A stretch of 29,296 bases of DNA from Candidatus Trichofilum aggregatum (GTDB lineage Bacteria > Chloroflexota > Anaerolineae > Promineifilales > Promineifilaceae), in assembly GCA_016716885.1 (NCBI GenBank), contig JADJUV010000097.1:1-29296 (forward strand), read 5' to 3'. Numbering within the stretch: the first letter of the stretch is position 1; the number at the start of each line of letters is the position of its first letter. Position numbers and translations under genes: made by a program. Below are positions 1-8,115 of the stretch, in pieces. The notes under the pieces are model-generated. The model worked only from the letters and a program-made list of their open reading frames with translations, did not search any database and was not told the origin of the DNA.

Positions 1-623
1 ATTGTGTCGCAAGTTGTCCGCCAGCAGACGTTACGCCGTCAGGGGTTGGCCGTTAAACCGGTGTCTGTCCTGGCTTTGCAATCGGTGGCTCTGGCGTTGG
101 TGACGGGTGGTACGGTCTGGTATGCCAACACGGATCGGGGTGTGCCGGTGGTAGCGGTAATCGTTTTGATTTTGTTAGCCTTCTGGTCATTTGTCGCCTT
201 CCGCACCCGGTTTGGACGGTATGTGTATGCGGTGGGCGGGAACCCGGAAGCGGCTCGCCGGGCTGGTATTAACGTAGACCGCATTCGGATTCAAGTGTTT
301 ATGATTTCTAGTTTTATGGCTGGAAGTGGGGTGTTATCCTGGCTTCTCGGTTGCGCTCGGTGGATACCAATACGGGTGGGGGCAATTTGTTGCTGAATGC
401 GATTGCGGCCGCGGTCATTGGCGGCACCAGTCTGTTTGGTGGTAGTGGTAGCGTCATGAGTGCCTTCCTGGGAGCCTTGATTATCGCTTCGGTGGAAAAT
501 GGCATGGGTTTGTTGGGCCTGCCTTCGGGGGTTAAGTTTGTGGTGAATGGCCTGGTGCTTCTGGTGGCGGTGTTGATAGATGCTTTCTCTCGCCGCAGCC
601 GGGAATCGTCGGGGTTGCGGTAA
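1..623 (+). pseudogene. Sugar ABC transporter permease (XylH/RbsC-like), 5'-truncated by window, frameshifted
   Basis: Inner-membrane permease of a monosaccharide ABC importer of the XylH/RbsC family. The N-terminal part lies outside the window. The frame entering at base 1 carries hydrophobic segments and the family signature FGRYVYAVGGNPEAARRAG, normally a cytoplasmic loop. It ends in a nonsense tail at 396. The rest of the protein (VDTNTGGGNLLLNAIAAAV, then GGTSLFGGSGS and a last membrane segment) continues in another frame to 623. Adding one G to the G-run at about 328-331 would restore GGVILASRLRSVDT across the join. So this is either a recent single-base deletion or a homopolymer consensus error. 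The stop is followed by 'cacggat' repeats and a broken FG-GAP gene. The sugar specificity cannot be read from the sequence. Confidence 0.8.
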
Positions 624-667
624 GTTAGTTAGTACACGGATTGGCACGGATGACACGGATTAAGGGT

Positions 668-2355
668 ATGGAATGGATGGGCCTGGCTCTCGGGTGTGTT
701 ATTGATCCAGGGGGGTTGCCGCGTGCACGGCAAAGCGCCGGACGCGGCCGCGGTCATTCCCACTCAGCCCGATCAGCTTACGTTTACCAACGCGGCCGCG
801 GCTGTGGGCCTCACCTTCCAACACGGAGCCTTCCGCTGGGGCATGTCTGGGGACCCTGTAGCGATGATGGGTGGGGGCTTTGCTGGCTCGACTATGATCG
901 GGATGGTTGGCTCGACCTGTTTGTGGTGAATTCTATGCTGAAGCCGAATCTGGACAATGGGAATCAAGCGGCGGTCTACCCCCAAGGTGCCTTGTTTCGT
1001 AATGTGGCCGGGCAGTTTACGGATGTGAGTCAGTCCACAGGGGCGGGTTTGCCCATGCGGGGGAATGGTTGTGCGGCCGCGGACTTTAACCTGGATGGCT
1101 GGACGGATATTTACATCACCACCGCCCGTTTTAATATGCTGTTATGGAATAATCGAGATGGCACGTTTAGCGAAGGGGCGCAGGCGGCTGGGGTAGATAG
1201 TTACGGCTGGCATACTTCGGCCGCGGTGGGGGATGTCAACGGCGATGGCTGGCCTGACCTGTTTGTGACCGGTTACGTTGACCTCAATAACCGTATCCCA
1301 GAGGCCACGTTGGGTTTTCCCAACACCCATCTCGGCGTGCGTGATTTGCTCTATCTCAACGAAGGTGGGGACCCGCTGGGTCACGTTTCGTTCCGTGAAG
1401 TGGGCCAACAGGTAGGTCTGGAAGCCGATAACTTTGCGTATGGTCTGGGTTCCCTGTTCACCGACTTAAACGATGATGGCCTGCTGGACCTGTACGTAGC
1501 CAACGACACCAACCCCAATCGGCTGTATGAAACGTGCCTGGCCGGGTGGCCCTAAGCTGATCCGGAGAGAATTGGGTTCCGTTTTCAGGATATGGGGGCT
1601 GGGGCTCAGGTAAATGATAGCTACAGTGGCATGGGTGTAGCCGGGGGGGATTATGATCTGGATGGTCGGTTTGATGTGGTGGTCACCAACATGGGTAATC
1701 AGATGCACTCCCTTTACCTGAACCAATCAACCGAAACCGGGTTTATGTTTCAGGACGCGGCCGCGGTGTTAGAACTGGCCGCCGGTGAAGCCGAATGGAC
1801 GGGCTGGGGCACATCCTGGGCTGATATGGACCTGGACGGCGACCAGGATTTGCTGGTGATCAATGGCAATATCCCTGTGCTTGATCTGGCGGCGGATGCT
1901 CAACTGACGCAGTTTTATGCCAATCAGGCGAGGGAAGGGCAACCGGGCCACTTTGTGGAGATGACGGGGCCGGTGGGGTTGGCGCAGATAGGGCCATTGC
2001 TGGGGCGGGGTGGCGCGGCCGCGGACTATGACAACGATGGGGATATGGATATCGCCATCAACGATTAAGTGGTTCGCTGGTGCTTTTGCGTAATGATGGG
2101 GCTACGGGTAACTGGCTGGAAGTGCAATTTGGTGGCTTTTATCCGGGGGCGGTGTGTGTTGTGACCTTACCCGATGGGCAGGTGTTGCAGCGTGAGGTTC
2201 ATGCGGGGAGCAGTTACCTGTCGTCGGAAGATCAGCGGTGTCATTTTGGCCTGGGCGCGGCCGCGGCCGTAGACCTGACCATTTACTGGCCTGGGGGTCA
2301 ACAAACCGTGTTGACGGGCGTAGCCGCTAATCAGCGGTTAGGTGTGCGTCCGTAA
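668..2355 (+). pseudogene. FG-GAP/VCBS repeat lipoprotein with C-terminal ASPIC/UnbV domain, multiply frameshifted
   Basis: Remnant or mis-sequenced copy of a secreted beta-propeller protein (CRTAC1-like). A lipobox-like LLIQGGC appears near 699-719. Repeated calcium-binding FG-GAP motifs follow: LDYDRDGWLDLF, DFNLDGWTDIY, GDVNGDGWPDLF, DLNDDGLLDLY, DYDLDGRFDVV, DMDLDGDQDLL and DYDNDGDMDI. An ASPIC/UnbV end (GSSYLSSEDQRCHFGLG) closes the protein. The frame is lost near 695-700, near 879 (a T seems missing), around 1530-1556 (three one-base losses would explain the stop at 1553) and at 2066-2068. Every break is explained by single-base losses, mostly in homopolymers. Either the gene is dead or this part of the consensus is poor. 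Five GCGGCCGC octamers fall in Ala-Ala-Ala stretches of the reading frame. Confidence 0.8.
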
Positions 2356-2386
2356 AGATTCGGCAGGGTGTTTTTGTTTACTGTTT

Positions 2387-2420
2387 AGCCTCTATCCCTG
2401 TGTGGGGTAGGGGCTTTTTT
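2387..2420 (+). terminator. Rho-independent terminator after the FG-GAP gene
   Basis: A 12-bp stem (AGCCTCTATCCC with GGGGTAGGGGCT, two G-U wobbles) with a five-base loop is followed at once by a run of six T. It lies 32 bases after the FG-GAP stop codon, in the correct orientation to end that transcript. Confidence 0.85.
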
Positions 2421-2798
2421 GTTGCCTGGGTGGTGGGCCAATCACAGGGGATGACCGAACGGATTTATCGCGGCCGCGCACGATAGAAATTTCGCATATA
2501 CATAGCGTGATTTGTGGTGGGTGGTTCTTTTGAGTTTTGTTAATTACTATACGTAATTACATAAAACAAATCTTCACCCTATAAGACGTAGAACAGCCTT
2601 TCAGGCTGTTTACCCTCAGGTGATGACCACGCCAAAATCCCCCTGGTAATCGCCCAAAGCCAACCATTTACACCCTGGAGAGAGCATGATAACATCCCTT
2701 ATCACTGATTAACGCCGATTTTTTCATGCCTCATCCGTGTTCTCTCTTATCCGTGTTTCCTTCATCAGTGACTGTTTTCACAGCCGTGGAATGAAACC
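2421..2798. other. Intergenic region with a small hairpin and 'cacggat' repeats
   Basis: No convincing gene. It holds one GCGGCCGC at 2470, a perfect 8-bp hairpin at 2592-2610 (AACAGCCT-TTC-AGGCTGTT), an AT-rich stretch around 2540-2580, and reverse-strand copies of the 'aacacggat' repeat at about 2735-2765, just before the next gene. Confidence 0.6.
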
Positions 2799-3053
2799 AT
2801 GAGCGTCCTATCCTCCGATACCCATCCCAAAATGGAAGCCCTGCAAATCCAGTTGTGGCGGCAGGCGAGTCCCACGCGCAAAATGCAAATGGTGGCGCAA
2901 CTGAATGCATCTGCGCGCCTGTTGGCTTTGACGGGCTTGCGTTCCCGCTTCCCCAATGCCAGCGAAGCCGAATTACGCTTCAAACTGGCGGTCTTGCTGT
3001 TGGGAGACGACCTGGCGCGCAAAGTCTATGGAGAAACCGGTGATGCAAAATGA
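2799..3053 (+). CDS. Small conserved hypothetical protein (84 aa)
   Basis: An 84-residue, Lys/Arg-rich, probably all-alpha soluble protein. The pattern DTHPKMEALQIQLWRQASP, then RKMQMVAQLNASARLLALTGL and a tail with LLGDDLARKVYGE, matches from memory a small family common in Chloroflexota and cyanobacteria. That family often precedes a nucleotidyltransferase-like gene, and its function is unknown. ATG at 2799 is the only sensible start; an ATG eight bases earlier stops after three codons. The stop overlaps a downstream ATG (ATGA at 3050-3053), the usual sign of coupled genes, but the following frame looks degenerate, so the partner seems lost. Confidence 0.6.
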   Translation: MSVLSSDTHPKMEALQIQLWRQASPTRKMQMVAQLNASARLLALTGLRSRFPNASEAELRFKLAVLLLGDDLARKVYGETGDAK

Positions 3054-3366
3054 ACCGACGGTGTTTTGTGGTTCCGGATCGGACTGGAGGAGGTAAAGAA
3101 GGGAGACGGGAACCGCTGACCCCGAGGCGGCCCTGGACAACCCCGTTCGCATCTGGGGATGCTCACTCCTCTGCGGGGTTGCGGCCCGACGAGACGACAA
3201 AGGAACAGTTGCCTTGTCCAATCAATAAATCCTGCCTTGTTCAATTCAGTCAGCTAATGGAAAATAAGTTGATTAGGACGTACTAATGCGCCAGTATGTT
3301 TCCTGACTGAAGATTGAAAAGTTGTGTGGTAAATTAACCTACAAAACTAAGGTTGTAATAACAAAT
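3054..3366 (+). other. Gene-poor stretch before the IS, possible remnant of a coupled gene
   Basis: A frame starting at the ATGA overlap (3050-3286, 78 codons) has a composition unlike a folded protein (many Arg, Pro, Gly and Thr) and no recognisable motif. A stem pairing AACCCCG (about 3138) with CGGGGTT (about 3174) is present. From about 3230 the DNA becomes AT-rich up to the IS end. The partner gene was probably removed by a rearrangement at the IS. Confidence 0.4.
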
Positions 3367-3380
3367 TGTTTTTGTCAATC

Positions 3381-3482
3381 GAAAAGTGACCCTTTTGGCC
3401 GTTGAAAAGTGACCCATTTTGCGGTTGTGATTAAAACTGCGGCCGCTGAAAAGTGACCCATCTGGCTATTGAAAAGTGACCC
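3381..3482. repeat. Left-end transposase-binding repeats (4 copies)
   Basis: GAAAAGTGACCC occurs at 3381, 3404, 3448 and 3471, as two pairs each 23 bases apart. A GCGGCCGC sits between the pairs at 3439-3446. The role as transposase-binding sites is inferred from the IS21 family. Confidence 0.85.
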
Positions 3483-3505
3483 ACTTACTGCCTGACCTGT
3501 CCGTT

Positions 3506-3871
3506 TCAATCCATCCCATCACCTCCTTGCTGGGGGGTAGGCGTAACCTCAGCCGTTTGTCGCTGTGCTCGTCTGGCCCGCTCATGCAACTGCCCTACAA
3601 CCTGCTCCAACCGGGCCTGCGTCAGCGTGTCAGAGCGGCCGATGTAGCTGTTGTGTAACTTCCCGACCCATTTTGTGTAAGCAAACCAGTAAAACGAATG
3701 GCGCCGTTTCTCCTTGCGTACCGTCATCGGCTCATGCCCACTTTGACTGAGATAAGCAAACCGGTTAGCCGCCGCCAACCAGGCAAACCAGGCCGGTGAA
3801 TCCAGCGAGATGCGAACATCCTGGTCGTGGAGAATGCCTCGACGAACATAAGGCGTGTTCAAATAGGGCAT
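3506..3871 (-). CDS. IS passenger protein similar to the N-terminus of MalT/LuxR-type regulators
   Basis: Third gene of the IS21 element (121 aa from the chosen start). The motifs DSPAWFAWLA, TVRKEKRRHSFYWFAY and LHNSYIGRSDTLT resemble the leader segment that precedes the ATPase domain in large MalT-like LuxR regulators of Chloroflexota. Here it stands alone with a charged, probably helical tail (ARLEQVVGQLHERARRAQRQ). ATG at 3871 is preferred over the longer frame from 3931 because it lies directly after the istB stop with a G-rich ribosome site inside istB. Its role is unknown; it could be an accessory DNA-binding factor of the IS or captured host sequence. Confidence 0.65.
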   Translation of the reverse strand: MPYLNTPYVRRGILHDQDVRISLDSPAWFAWLAAANRFAYLSQSGHEPMTVRKEKRRHSFYWFAYTKWVGKLHNSYIGRSDTLTQARLEQVVGQLHERARRAQRQTAEVTPTPQQGGDGMD

Positions 3872-3872
3872 C

Positions 3873-4625
3873 TCAATTCCCCCCCTGAGCCAGCCGTTGC
3901 CGGAAACGGTACGAATCTCCTGTAAATTCAATGATGTGCGCCTTGTGTGTCAGCCGGTCCAACAAAGCCAGGGTCAGCCGCTCATCCCCAAACAACTGCG
4001 TCCAATCGCCAAACTTGAGGTTGGTGGTGAGAATGATGGTCACCTGCTCGTAGAGCGTGGAGCAAAACTGAAACAGCAGATGTGCTCCAGTTGCAGTGAA
4101 CGGGATAAACCCTAACTCGTCCAAGATAATCAACTGGTACCGTTTGATACCGGTCAGGAAGCGGGTCAGTCTCTGTTCCTGCTGGGCCGTGATTAACTCG
4201 TTGACCAGGGTGGCGGTGTTGTAGAAACGAACCCGGACTTTCTGTAAACAGGCCGCACTGCCCAGCGCGATGGCGATGTGCGTTTTGCCTAAGCCCGGGT
4301 TGCCTACCAGAATAACCGGCTCAGTTTTGGCAATATATTCGCCCTGAGCCAACTGCAAGAGCCGTTGTGGGTTGAGAGCGGGTATGGCACTGAAGTCAAA
4401 ATCGGCAAAACTTTTGAGACGGGGAAATCGAGCCTCTTGTAGTCGTCGTTTTTGACCGTTCAAATCGCGTTGCTTAACTTCCGCTTCGGCCAAAGCCAAC
4501 AAGAAACGCTGATAACTTTGTGGCCCTTGGGCCGCATCCTCAGCCAACAATGAGTACTGACGCAAAAAAGTCGTCAGGTTCAACTGCTTAAGGTAGTTTT
4601 CCAGCAGGGCGGTTTCAGGCGACAT
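3873..4625 (-). CDS. istB: IS21-family helper ATPase IstB
   Basis: AAA+ ATPase that assembles on target DNA and activates the IstA transposase. At 250 residues it has the usual family length. The N-terminal helical domain (about 1-75) precedes the ATPase core with Walker A GNPGLGKTH at residues 108-116 and Walker B LIILDELGF at about 165-173. A sensor-like ILTTN follows, and the end RLTHKAHIIEFTGDSYRFR is typical of IstB. It overlaps the end of istA by 11 bases, as usual for this pair, and its stop is one base from the start of the third IS gene. It appears intact. Confidence 0.93.
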   Translation of the reverse strand: MSPETALLENYLKQLNLTTFLRQYSLLAEDAAQGPQSYQRFLLALAEAEVKQRDLNGQKRRLQEARFPRLKSFADFDFSAIPALNPQRLLQLAQGEYIAKTEPVILVGNPGLGKTHIAIALGSAACLQKVRVRFYNTATLVNELITAQQEQRLTRFLTGIKRYQLIILDELGFIPFTATGAHLLFQFCSTLYEQVTIILTTNLKFGDWTQLFGDERLTLALLDRLTHKAHIIEFTGDSYRFRQRLAQGGN

Positions 4626-6141
4626 GAGCCACCTCCAGCAGTTGATTGTACTGGCTCAGATTCACGGTTTGGTTTCCCACCTGATGCAAATGGGGCTGCA
4701 TCGTCAGATCGAGCGTCGGTTGCGGAACGGGGGGGTTCAATTGGTGTAGGCACAGCAAAACGCCGTCGGCATGAAGGGTGCCATAACGCAACGCTTGAGC
4801 CACAGCCTGCTCCAACAAGGCTGCCGGATATGCCTGGTGGAGTTTCAGAATACGCACAAACGTCCGAATACCTACTCCGTCCGGTTGCTCAGTTTGCAGT
4901 CGGGCCAGAAGTTCCTCATACACCGGTGGCCACTCCTCGCGCCAGCGGCGCAGGGGTTTGGCGTGATGAAAGGCCCCCGGTCTTTGCTCCAGAAGGGGTA
5001 AATAATGTAAGGGGTCAAAAATCTCTTGCTCCCGCTGATAATATCGAGGGTGGGTGGCAATGGGTTGGCTTTCGCCCTGGCGGAAAACCTCAATGCGAAA
5101 CGGATGCAAATGCACCGTCAAGGTGTCTGCCGCCTGCTCTACCGGAGCCGAATAACGATTCGTTTCCACGATGACCTGGCTGTACGGCGTTAGTTTGGCC
5201 AGGCGCACCGCATAACACGGCCAATCCCGTTCGGGTAAGGGGCGTAAGTGCGGTTGCTCCATCTGCCAGGCCGCTTTAATCGCCACTTTCTGTCCCCGCA
5301 CCTGCCGTTCATCATCGGCCAGACATTGCTTCAATAGCCATTCATTCAGGTCAGCCCAGGACGCAACGACCGGCAGCGGCACCAGGAACTGCCGTCTGGC
5401 ATAACCTACCCCATGTTCGACGCCCCCTTTCTCATGACCCGCTCCTGGTGTGCAGTAATGACTGGCAAAGAGATAGTGACTGCGAAACAGGATAAATTGC
5501 TCCTGCTCTTCCCGCTTGGAACCGGTCAACACCTTGTACACCGCTGTCTTCAAGTTGTCGTAGGTCAAGCGGTGGGGGACACCTCCAAAGTGATAAAAGG
5601 CGCGTACTTGTCCTAAAAAAAAGGACTCCTGCTTTTGCGACGGGAAGGCCATCACAAAAATACGGCGGGAGTAACACAAACGTACCACCAGGAGTTGCAC
5701 CGTTTGTTGTTTCCCGGCCAGGATGACATCGGCCTCACCCCAATCTACCTGGGCATCACTACCAGGGTCAAACTCCAGGGGCAAAAACAGTTTCGGTTGG
5801 CGTAACTCTTTCCGTTTTTGACCGATGTAATGCCGCAAGCTGGATGTAGCTCCGCGATAGCCCTGGGCATAAATCGCTGCATAGATAGTGGGTGAGGTGT
5901 ACTGCTGTTTGGGGGGCAAGCTTTTGTTTTTCGTCAACAACTCGTCTATTTGCGCTTTGTATGGCCCCAGCACCGGAGCAACCCGTGGTTCTTTCAGAGT
6001 GTATTTCATCGACCCATCTGATTTCAAGGCTTTGCGTACTGTCCGCCGTGATATACCTAATTCCCGCCCGATTTGTCGTATCTTTTTCCCTTCCACATAA
6101 AACGCCCGTCGAATTTCTTCTCGTTTTTCCACGTTGATCAT
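4615..6141 (-). CDS. istA: IS21-family transposase IstA
   Basis: DDE-type transposase of 508 residues. An N-terminal helix-turn-helix (IRQIGRELGISRRTVRKAL, about 21-39) recognises the ends. The catalytic core shows VDWGEA (Asp133), TYDNLKTAV (Asp195) and GHEKGGVEHGVGYAR (Glu237 or Glu242). A C-terminal beta-barrel-like Mu domain (NRYSAPVEQAADTLTVHLHPFRIEVF) follows. The start at 6141 has a GGAG ribosome site shortly upstream. With istB downstream and repeated ends on both sides, the element looks transposition-competent. Confidence 0.93.
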   Translation of the reverse strand: MINVEKREEIRRAFYVEGKKIRQIGRELGISRRTVRKALKSDGSMKYTLKEPRVAPVLGPYKAQIDELLTKNKSLPPKQQYTSPTIYAAIYAQGYRGATSSLRHYIGQKRKELRQPKLFLPLEFDPGSDAQVDWGEADVILAGKQQTVQLLVVRLCYSRRIFVMAFPSQKQESFFLGQVRAFYHFGGVPHRLTYDNLKTAVYKVLTGSKREEQEQFILFRSHYLFASHYCTPGAGHEKGGVEHGVGYARRQFLVPLPVVASWADLNEWLLKQCLADDERQVRGQKVAIKAAWQMEQPHLRPLPERDWPCYAVRLAKLTPYSQVIVETNRYSAPVEQAADTLTVHLHPFRIEVFRQGESQPIATHPRYYQREQEIFDPLHYLPLLEQRPGAFHHAKPLRRWREEWPPVYEELLARLQTEQPDGVGIRTFVRILKLHQAYPAALLEQAVAQALRYGTLHADGVLLCLHQLNPPVPQPTLDLTMQPHLHQVGNQTVNLSQYNQLLEVAHVA

Positions 6142-6205
6142 GCTCCGTCTCCATTGCCATTGTCAGGTTGAAAGACCTCTATGGTAACGGAGAAATGATG
6201 CAAGT

Positions 6206-6251
6206 GGGTCACTTTTCGGCGGCCGCGTTCCCTTACAAGTGGGTCACTTTT
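6206..6251. repeat. Right-end transposase-binding repeats (2 copies)
   Basis: GGGTCACTTTT occurs at 6206 and 6241, inverted relative to the four left-end copies. GCGGCCGC lies between them at 6219-6226. Confidence 0.8.
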
Positions 6252-6266
6252 AGATTATCAAAAACA

Positions 6267-6845
6267 CCTGCGATTCATCTACATGAAAAGCCTCCATAAA
6301 CCGGCGCAAAGCAGGCGTCAGCTTCTGCAAGCCCGGCGGAACGGGTGGCTCCACTTCATCCTCTTCCATCATCCCGGCGTGGAAGGCCGATAAGCCAGGC
6401 CAGATATAGCACCCGATAATCCTGGCGCAAAATAGCCTCACGCAAACTGATCAGGCCATCCAGAAAACCATCCCCTTCAACCCAATCGTCGTATTCACCA
6501 CCCTCGTCATTCCAAAGGATGTCCAGGATTACATATTCTCCCTATCGTTTCACAGGTGATACTATCCTCAACACAATACGGCTCTATCTGGCGCACATCT
6601 ACCAGTTCTTGAGGAAAGCGAAACATCAACTGGGTCGTGCCCCAGTTGGCGATGTAAAACATGGCATCGTAATACTTTGCCAGCAACTGCTTCGCGTTCG
6701 TGGGCAAGTCGCTATAATGGTAGACAAAAACAGCCTGCCGGGGGTGGGGATCTACCCGGCTGGACAAACGGCTGACGGCGCGTTGTTCTTCCTCAGTTAA
6801 TGGCCTGTCAATGGCCTGGAATTCGTAATATTGGTATTCAGACAT
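6267..6845 (-). pseudogene. SEYQYYEF-family protein of unknown function, truncated by the IS and frameshifted
   Basis: The 5' part begins SEYQYYEFQAIDRPLTEEEQ and contains LAKYYDAMFYIANWGTTQLM, recognisable as a family seen beside SWIM/DEAD-type genes in Chloroflexota and cyanobacteria; its function is unknown. The frame breaks at about 6540 (one extra base near the ccct run). It continues in another frame with GEYDDWVEGDGFLDGLISL and LRQDYRVLYLAWL, breaks again near 6395, and ends in EPPVPPGLQKLTPALRRF. It is cut at the IS end (6266). The start ATG at 6845 has a GAGAGG ribosome site. The lost 3' end is not found on the other side of the IS. Confidence 0.7.
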
Positions 6846-7028
6846 GCACACCTCTCTGTTTTACGATGAATCAATACAAGATTTCATCCAGATAATGATC
6901 TTCATGATCGGGTGAACGACAAGCTTCACAAACCACAACCTTCAGCTTTACCTAAGCCCTTCGTAGATTTAGTCGGAAGACCCATCCCCCTGACCCCCTT
7001 CCCGCCAGGCCGGGGTATTAAGGCCCCT

Positions 7029-7044
7029 GCGCGCGGCCGCGCGC
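7029..7044. repeat. 16-bp perfect GC palindrome containing GCGGCCGC
   Basis: GCGCGCGGCCGCGCGC is a perfect 16-bp palindrome in the noncoding gap between the broken SEYQYYEF gene and tpx. It is the longest extension of the recurrent octamer in this window. The rest of the gap (6846-7138) shows no gene. Confidence 0.7.
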
Positions 7045-7098
7045 TCGAATACCGGCACTTTAGAAAGTCAGGGGTGGGGGGTTCCGGAGATTGGCTGT

Positions 7099-7115
7099 AA
7101 AACCCAAGTTTTGGG
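7099..7115 (-). terminator. Possible weak terminator of tpx
   Basis: Read on the minus strand, CCCAA-AAC-TTGGG is followed by TTTTA, starting about 24 bases after the tpx stop codon. The stem is only 5 bp, so this is tentative. Confidence 0.35.
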
Positions 7116-7138
7116 CAAAACCTGGATTCTAAATCAGC

Positions 7139-7663
7139 TTAACCCAGGGCTTTCTGGGCTTCGTTTATTACCTCATCATAATCCGGCTCATTGCCCAATG
7201 TCGGCAAATAATTGACATACGTCAAACAACCATCCCGCCCCACGATGAAGACGGCCCGGCGCAGGTAACGCCGTTCCTTGATGAGCAAACCGTACTTCTC
7301 ACCAAATTCCGCATTCAGCACATCTGAAACCACCACCACTTTGTCTACCCCCGTGGCCCCGCACCACCGCTTCTGGGCCATCGGGAAATCGGTGCTGATG
7401 GTGTAAATCACGATGTCATCACTGAGTTTGGCGGCTTCCTCGTTGAAACGGCGCGTTTCCCGGTCACAAATTTCCGTATCCAATGAAGGCACAGCCGACA
7501 AAATAATCACCTTGCCCCGGGCGTCGGCAATGGGTTGAACCGGTTTCCAGTTCAGAGCCGACGAGGTAAATTCAGGGGCCATGTCTCCCACCTGAACATC
7601 ATCGCCAATAATCGTGACGAATTTCTCGCCGAATTTGAAAAAATCATTCCGTTCAATTGTCAT
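7139..7663 (-). CDS. tpx: Thiol peroxidase (Tpx-type peroxiredoxin)
   Basis: Cytoplasmic atypical 2-Cys peroxiredoxin that reduces hydrogen peroxide and alkyl hydroperoxides with thioredoxin. It is 174 residues long, slightly longer than the usual 165-170. The peroxidatic cysteine is Cys66 in VPSLDTEICD and the resolving cysteine is Cys101 in AQKRWCGATG, the spacing expected for Tpx. The C-terminal half is canonical (VFIVGRDGCLTYVNYLPTLGNEPDYDEV). ATG at 7663 is chosen because AGGAG lies ten bases upstream; the longer frame to 7696 adds unlike residues. It is a single gene, divergent from the FAD monooxygenase. The shared 450-base gap holds the palindromic operator, so tpx might share its control, but no direct evidence shows this. 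Confidence 0.92.
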   Translation of the reverse strand: MTIERNDFFKFGEKFVTIIGDDVQVGDMAPEFTSSALNWKPVQPIADARGKVIILSAVPSLDTEICDRETRRFNEEAAKLSDDIVIYTISTDFPMAQKRWCGATGVDKVVVVSDVLNAEFGEKYGLLIKERRYLRRAVFIVGRDGCLTYVNYLPTLGNEPDYDEVINEAQKALG

Positions 7664-7852
7664 ATTGTTTCTCCTTGATGATGGTAACGGCCGCAACTAT
7701 ACCTTTATTCTCTAGACCGTTGTAGTGATCAAGAACTTCTTCGACTCTGGCGGAAATTTGGACGACCTCTGGAAATCTCTTAATCTCTCAGTCTCCAGAG
7801 GTCAGCACAAAAAACGCCAATGTCGAGTAACTTCTCTTTGCTCTTCAACCAC

Positions 7853-7874
7853 ATTGTTATAACATTATAACATT
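7853..7874. promoter_or_regulatory. Palindromic operator, copy 1 (likely GntR/UTRA site)
   Basis: The core GTTATAA-CA-TTATAAC is a perfect 7-2-7 inverted repeat. With its flanks, 22 bases are identical, as reverse complement, to the site at 24463-24484 next to the gntR gene. It lies about 240 bases upstream of the FAD monooxygenase and 190 bases from tpx. Binding by the cluster's GntR protein is inferred from identity and position. Confidence 0.7.
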
Positions 7875-7933
7875 CTATCGCCATTAAATATAAGGAATAA
7901 GGCTTTTGGGGTGACTACGAAGCCTCTCGAAGG

Positions 7934-7973
7934 CTGAGTTTGTCGAAGCCCGTTTTGCCTTCGACAAGCTCAG
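7934..7973. repeat. Dispersed hairpin repeat ('ttcgacaagctcag' type)
   Basis: Arms CTGAGTTTGTCGAAG and CTTCGACAAGCTCAG (15 bases, one wobble position) surround a 10-base loop. A related fragment, cttcggcaagctcagg, appears near 20202, so this is a dispersed genomic repeat. Confidence 0.65.
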
Positions 7974-8012
7974 GCAACTGACTTATAGCTGTTCAGATAA
8001 TCATTTGAGGTC

Positions 8013-8076
8013 TTGGTTTGTCGTGACCGCTTTAGCGGGTTAGCACCAGCCCGCTAAAGCGGTCACGACAAACCAA
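8013..8076. repeat. Perfect 27-bp inverted repeat upstream of the FAD monooxygenase
   Basis: The left arm (8013-8039) and right arm (8050-8076) are fully complementary over 27 bases around a 10-base loop. The core CGTGACCGCTTTAGCGGG and its complement are GC-rich, and a T-run (8080-8085) follows on the plus strand. It could end transcription entering from the left, or be a small palindromic mobile repeat. It sits only 40 bases before the start codon. Confidence 0.85.
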
Positions 8077-8115
8077 ATCTTTTTTAGAAATTCCCTGCAA
8101 AGGCCGGTTGCGACT

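Larger units (their letters stand above)
3367..6266 (-). mobile_element. IS21-family insertion sequence, about 2.9 kb, three genes
   Basis: A complete element by gene content: istA and istB overlap, and a third small gene follows istB. The outer ends are inverted repeats starting with TG: TGTTTTTG at 3367-3374 and CAAAAACA at 6259-6266. Each continues inward to a GAAAAGTGACCC motif that is repeated (four copies left, two right), as is typical of IS21-family transposase-binding ends. No matching target duplication is visible (acaaat on the left, cctgcg on the right), and the gene cut on the right does not resume on the left. A deletion or exchange next to the element therefore probably followed insertion. 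The genes contain no GCGGCCGC, but each noncoding end carries one (3439 and 6219). Confidence 0.9.
7664..8115. other. Divergent intergenic region between tpx and the FAD monooxygenase
   Basis: 452 bases without a gene. From left to right: short 'gtctc' repeats (about 7770-7800), the operator palindrome (7853-7874), an AT-rich stretch (7875-7905), a dispersed hairpin repeat (7934-7973) and a near-perfect 27-bp inverted repeat (8013-8076) just before the monooxygenase start. No strong promoter consensus was recognised for either gene. Confidence 0.7.

Noticed and set aside
3050..3286. 78-codon frame starting at the ATGA overlap
   Set aside because: Arg/Pro/Gly-rich, no motif, and a composition unlike real proteins; treated as a degenerate remnant.
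6846..7138. RNA gene in the GC-rich gap before tpx
   Set aside because: No tRNA cloverleaf or known RNA motif is visible; only the 16-bp palindrome and a weak hairpin.
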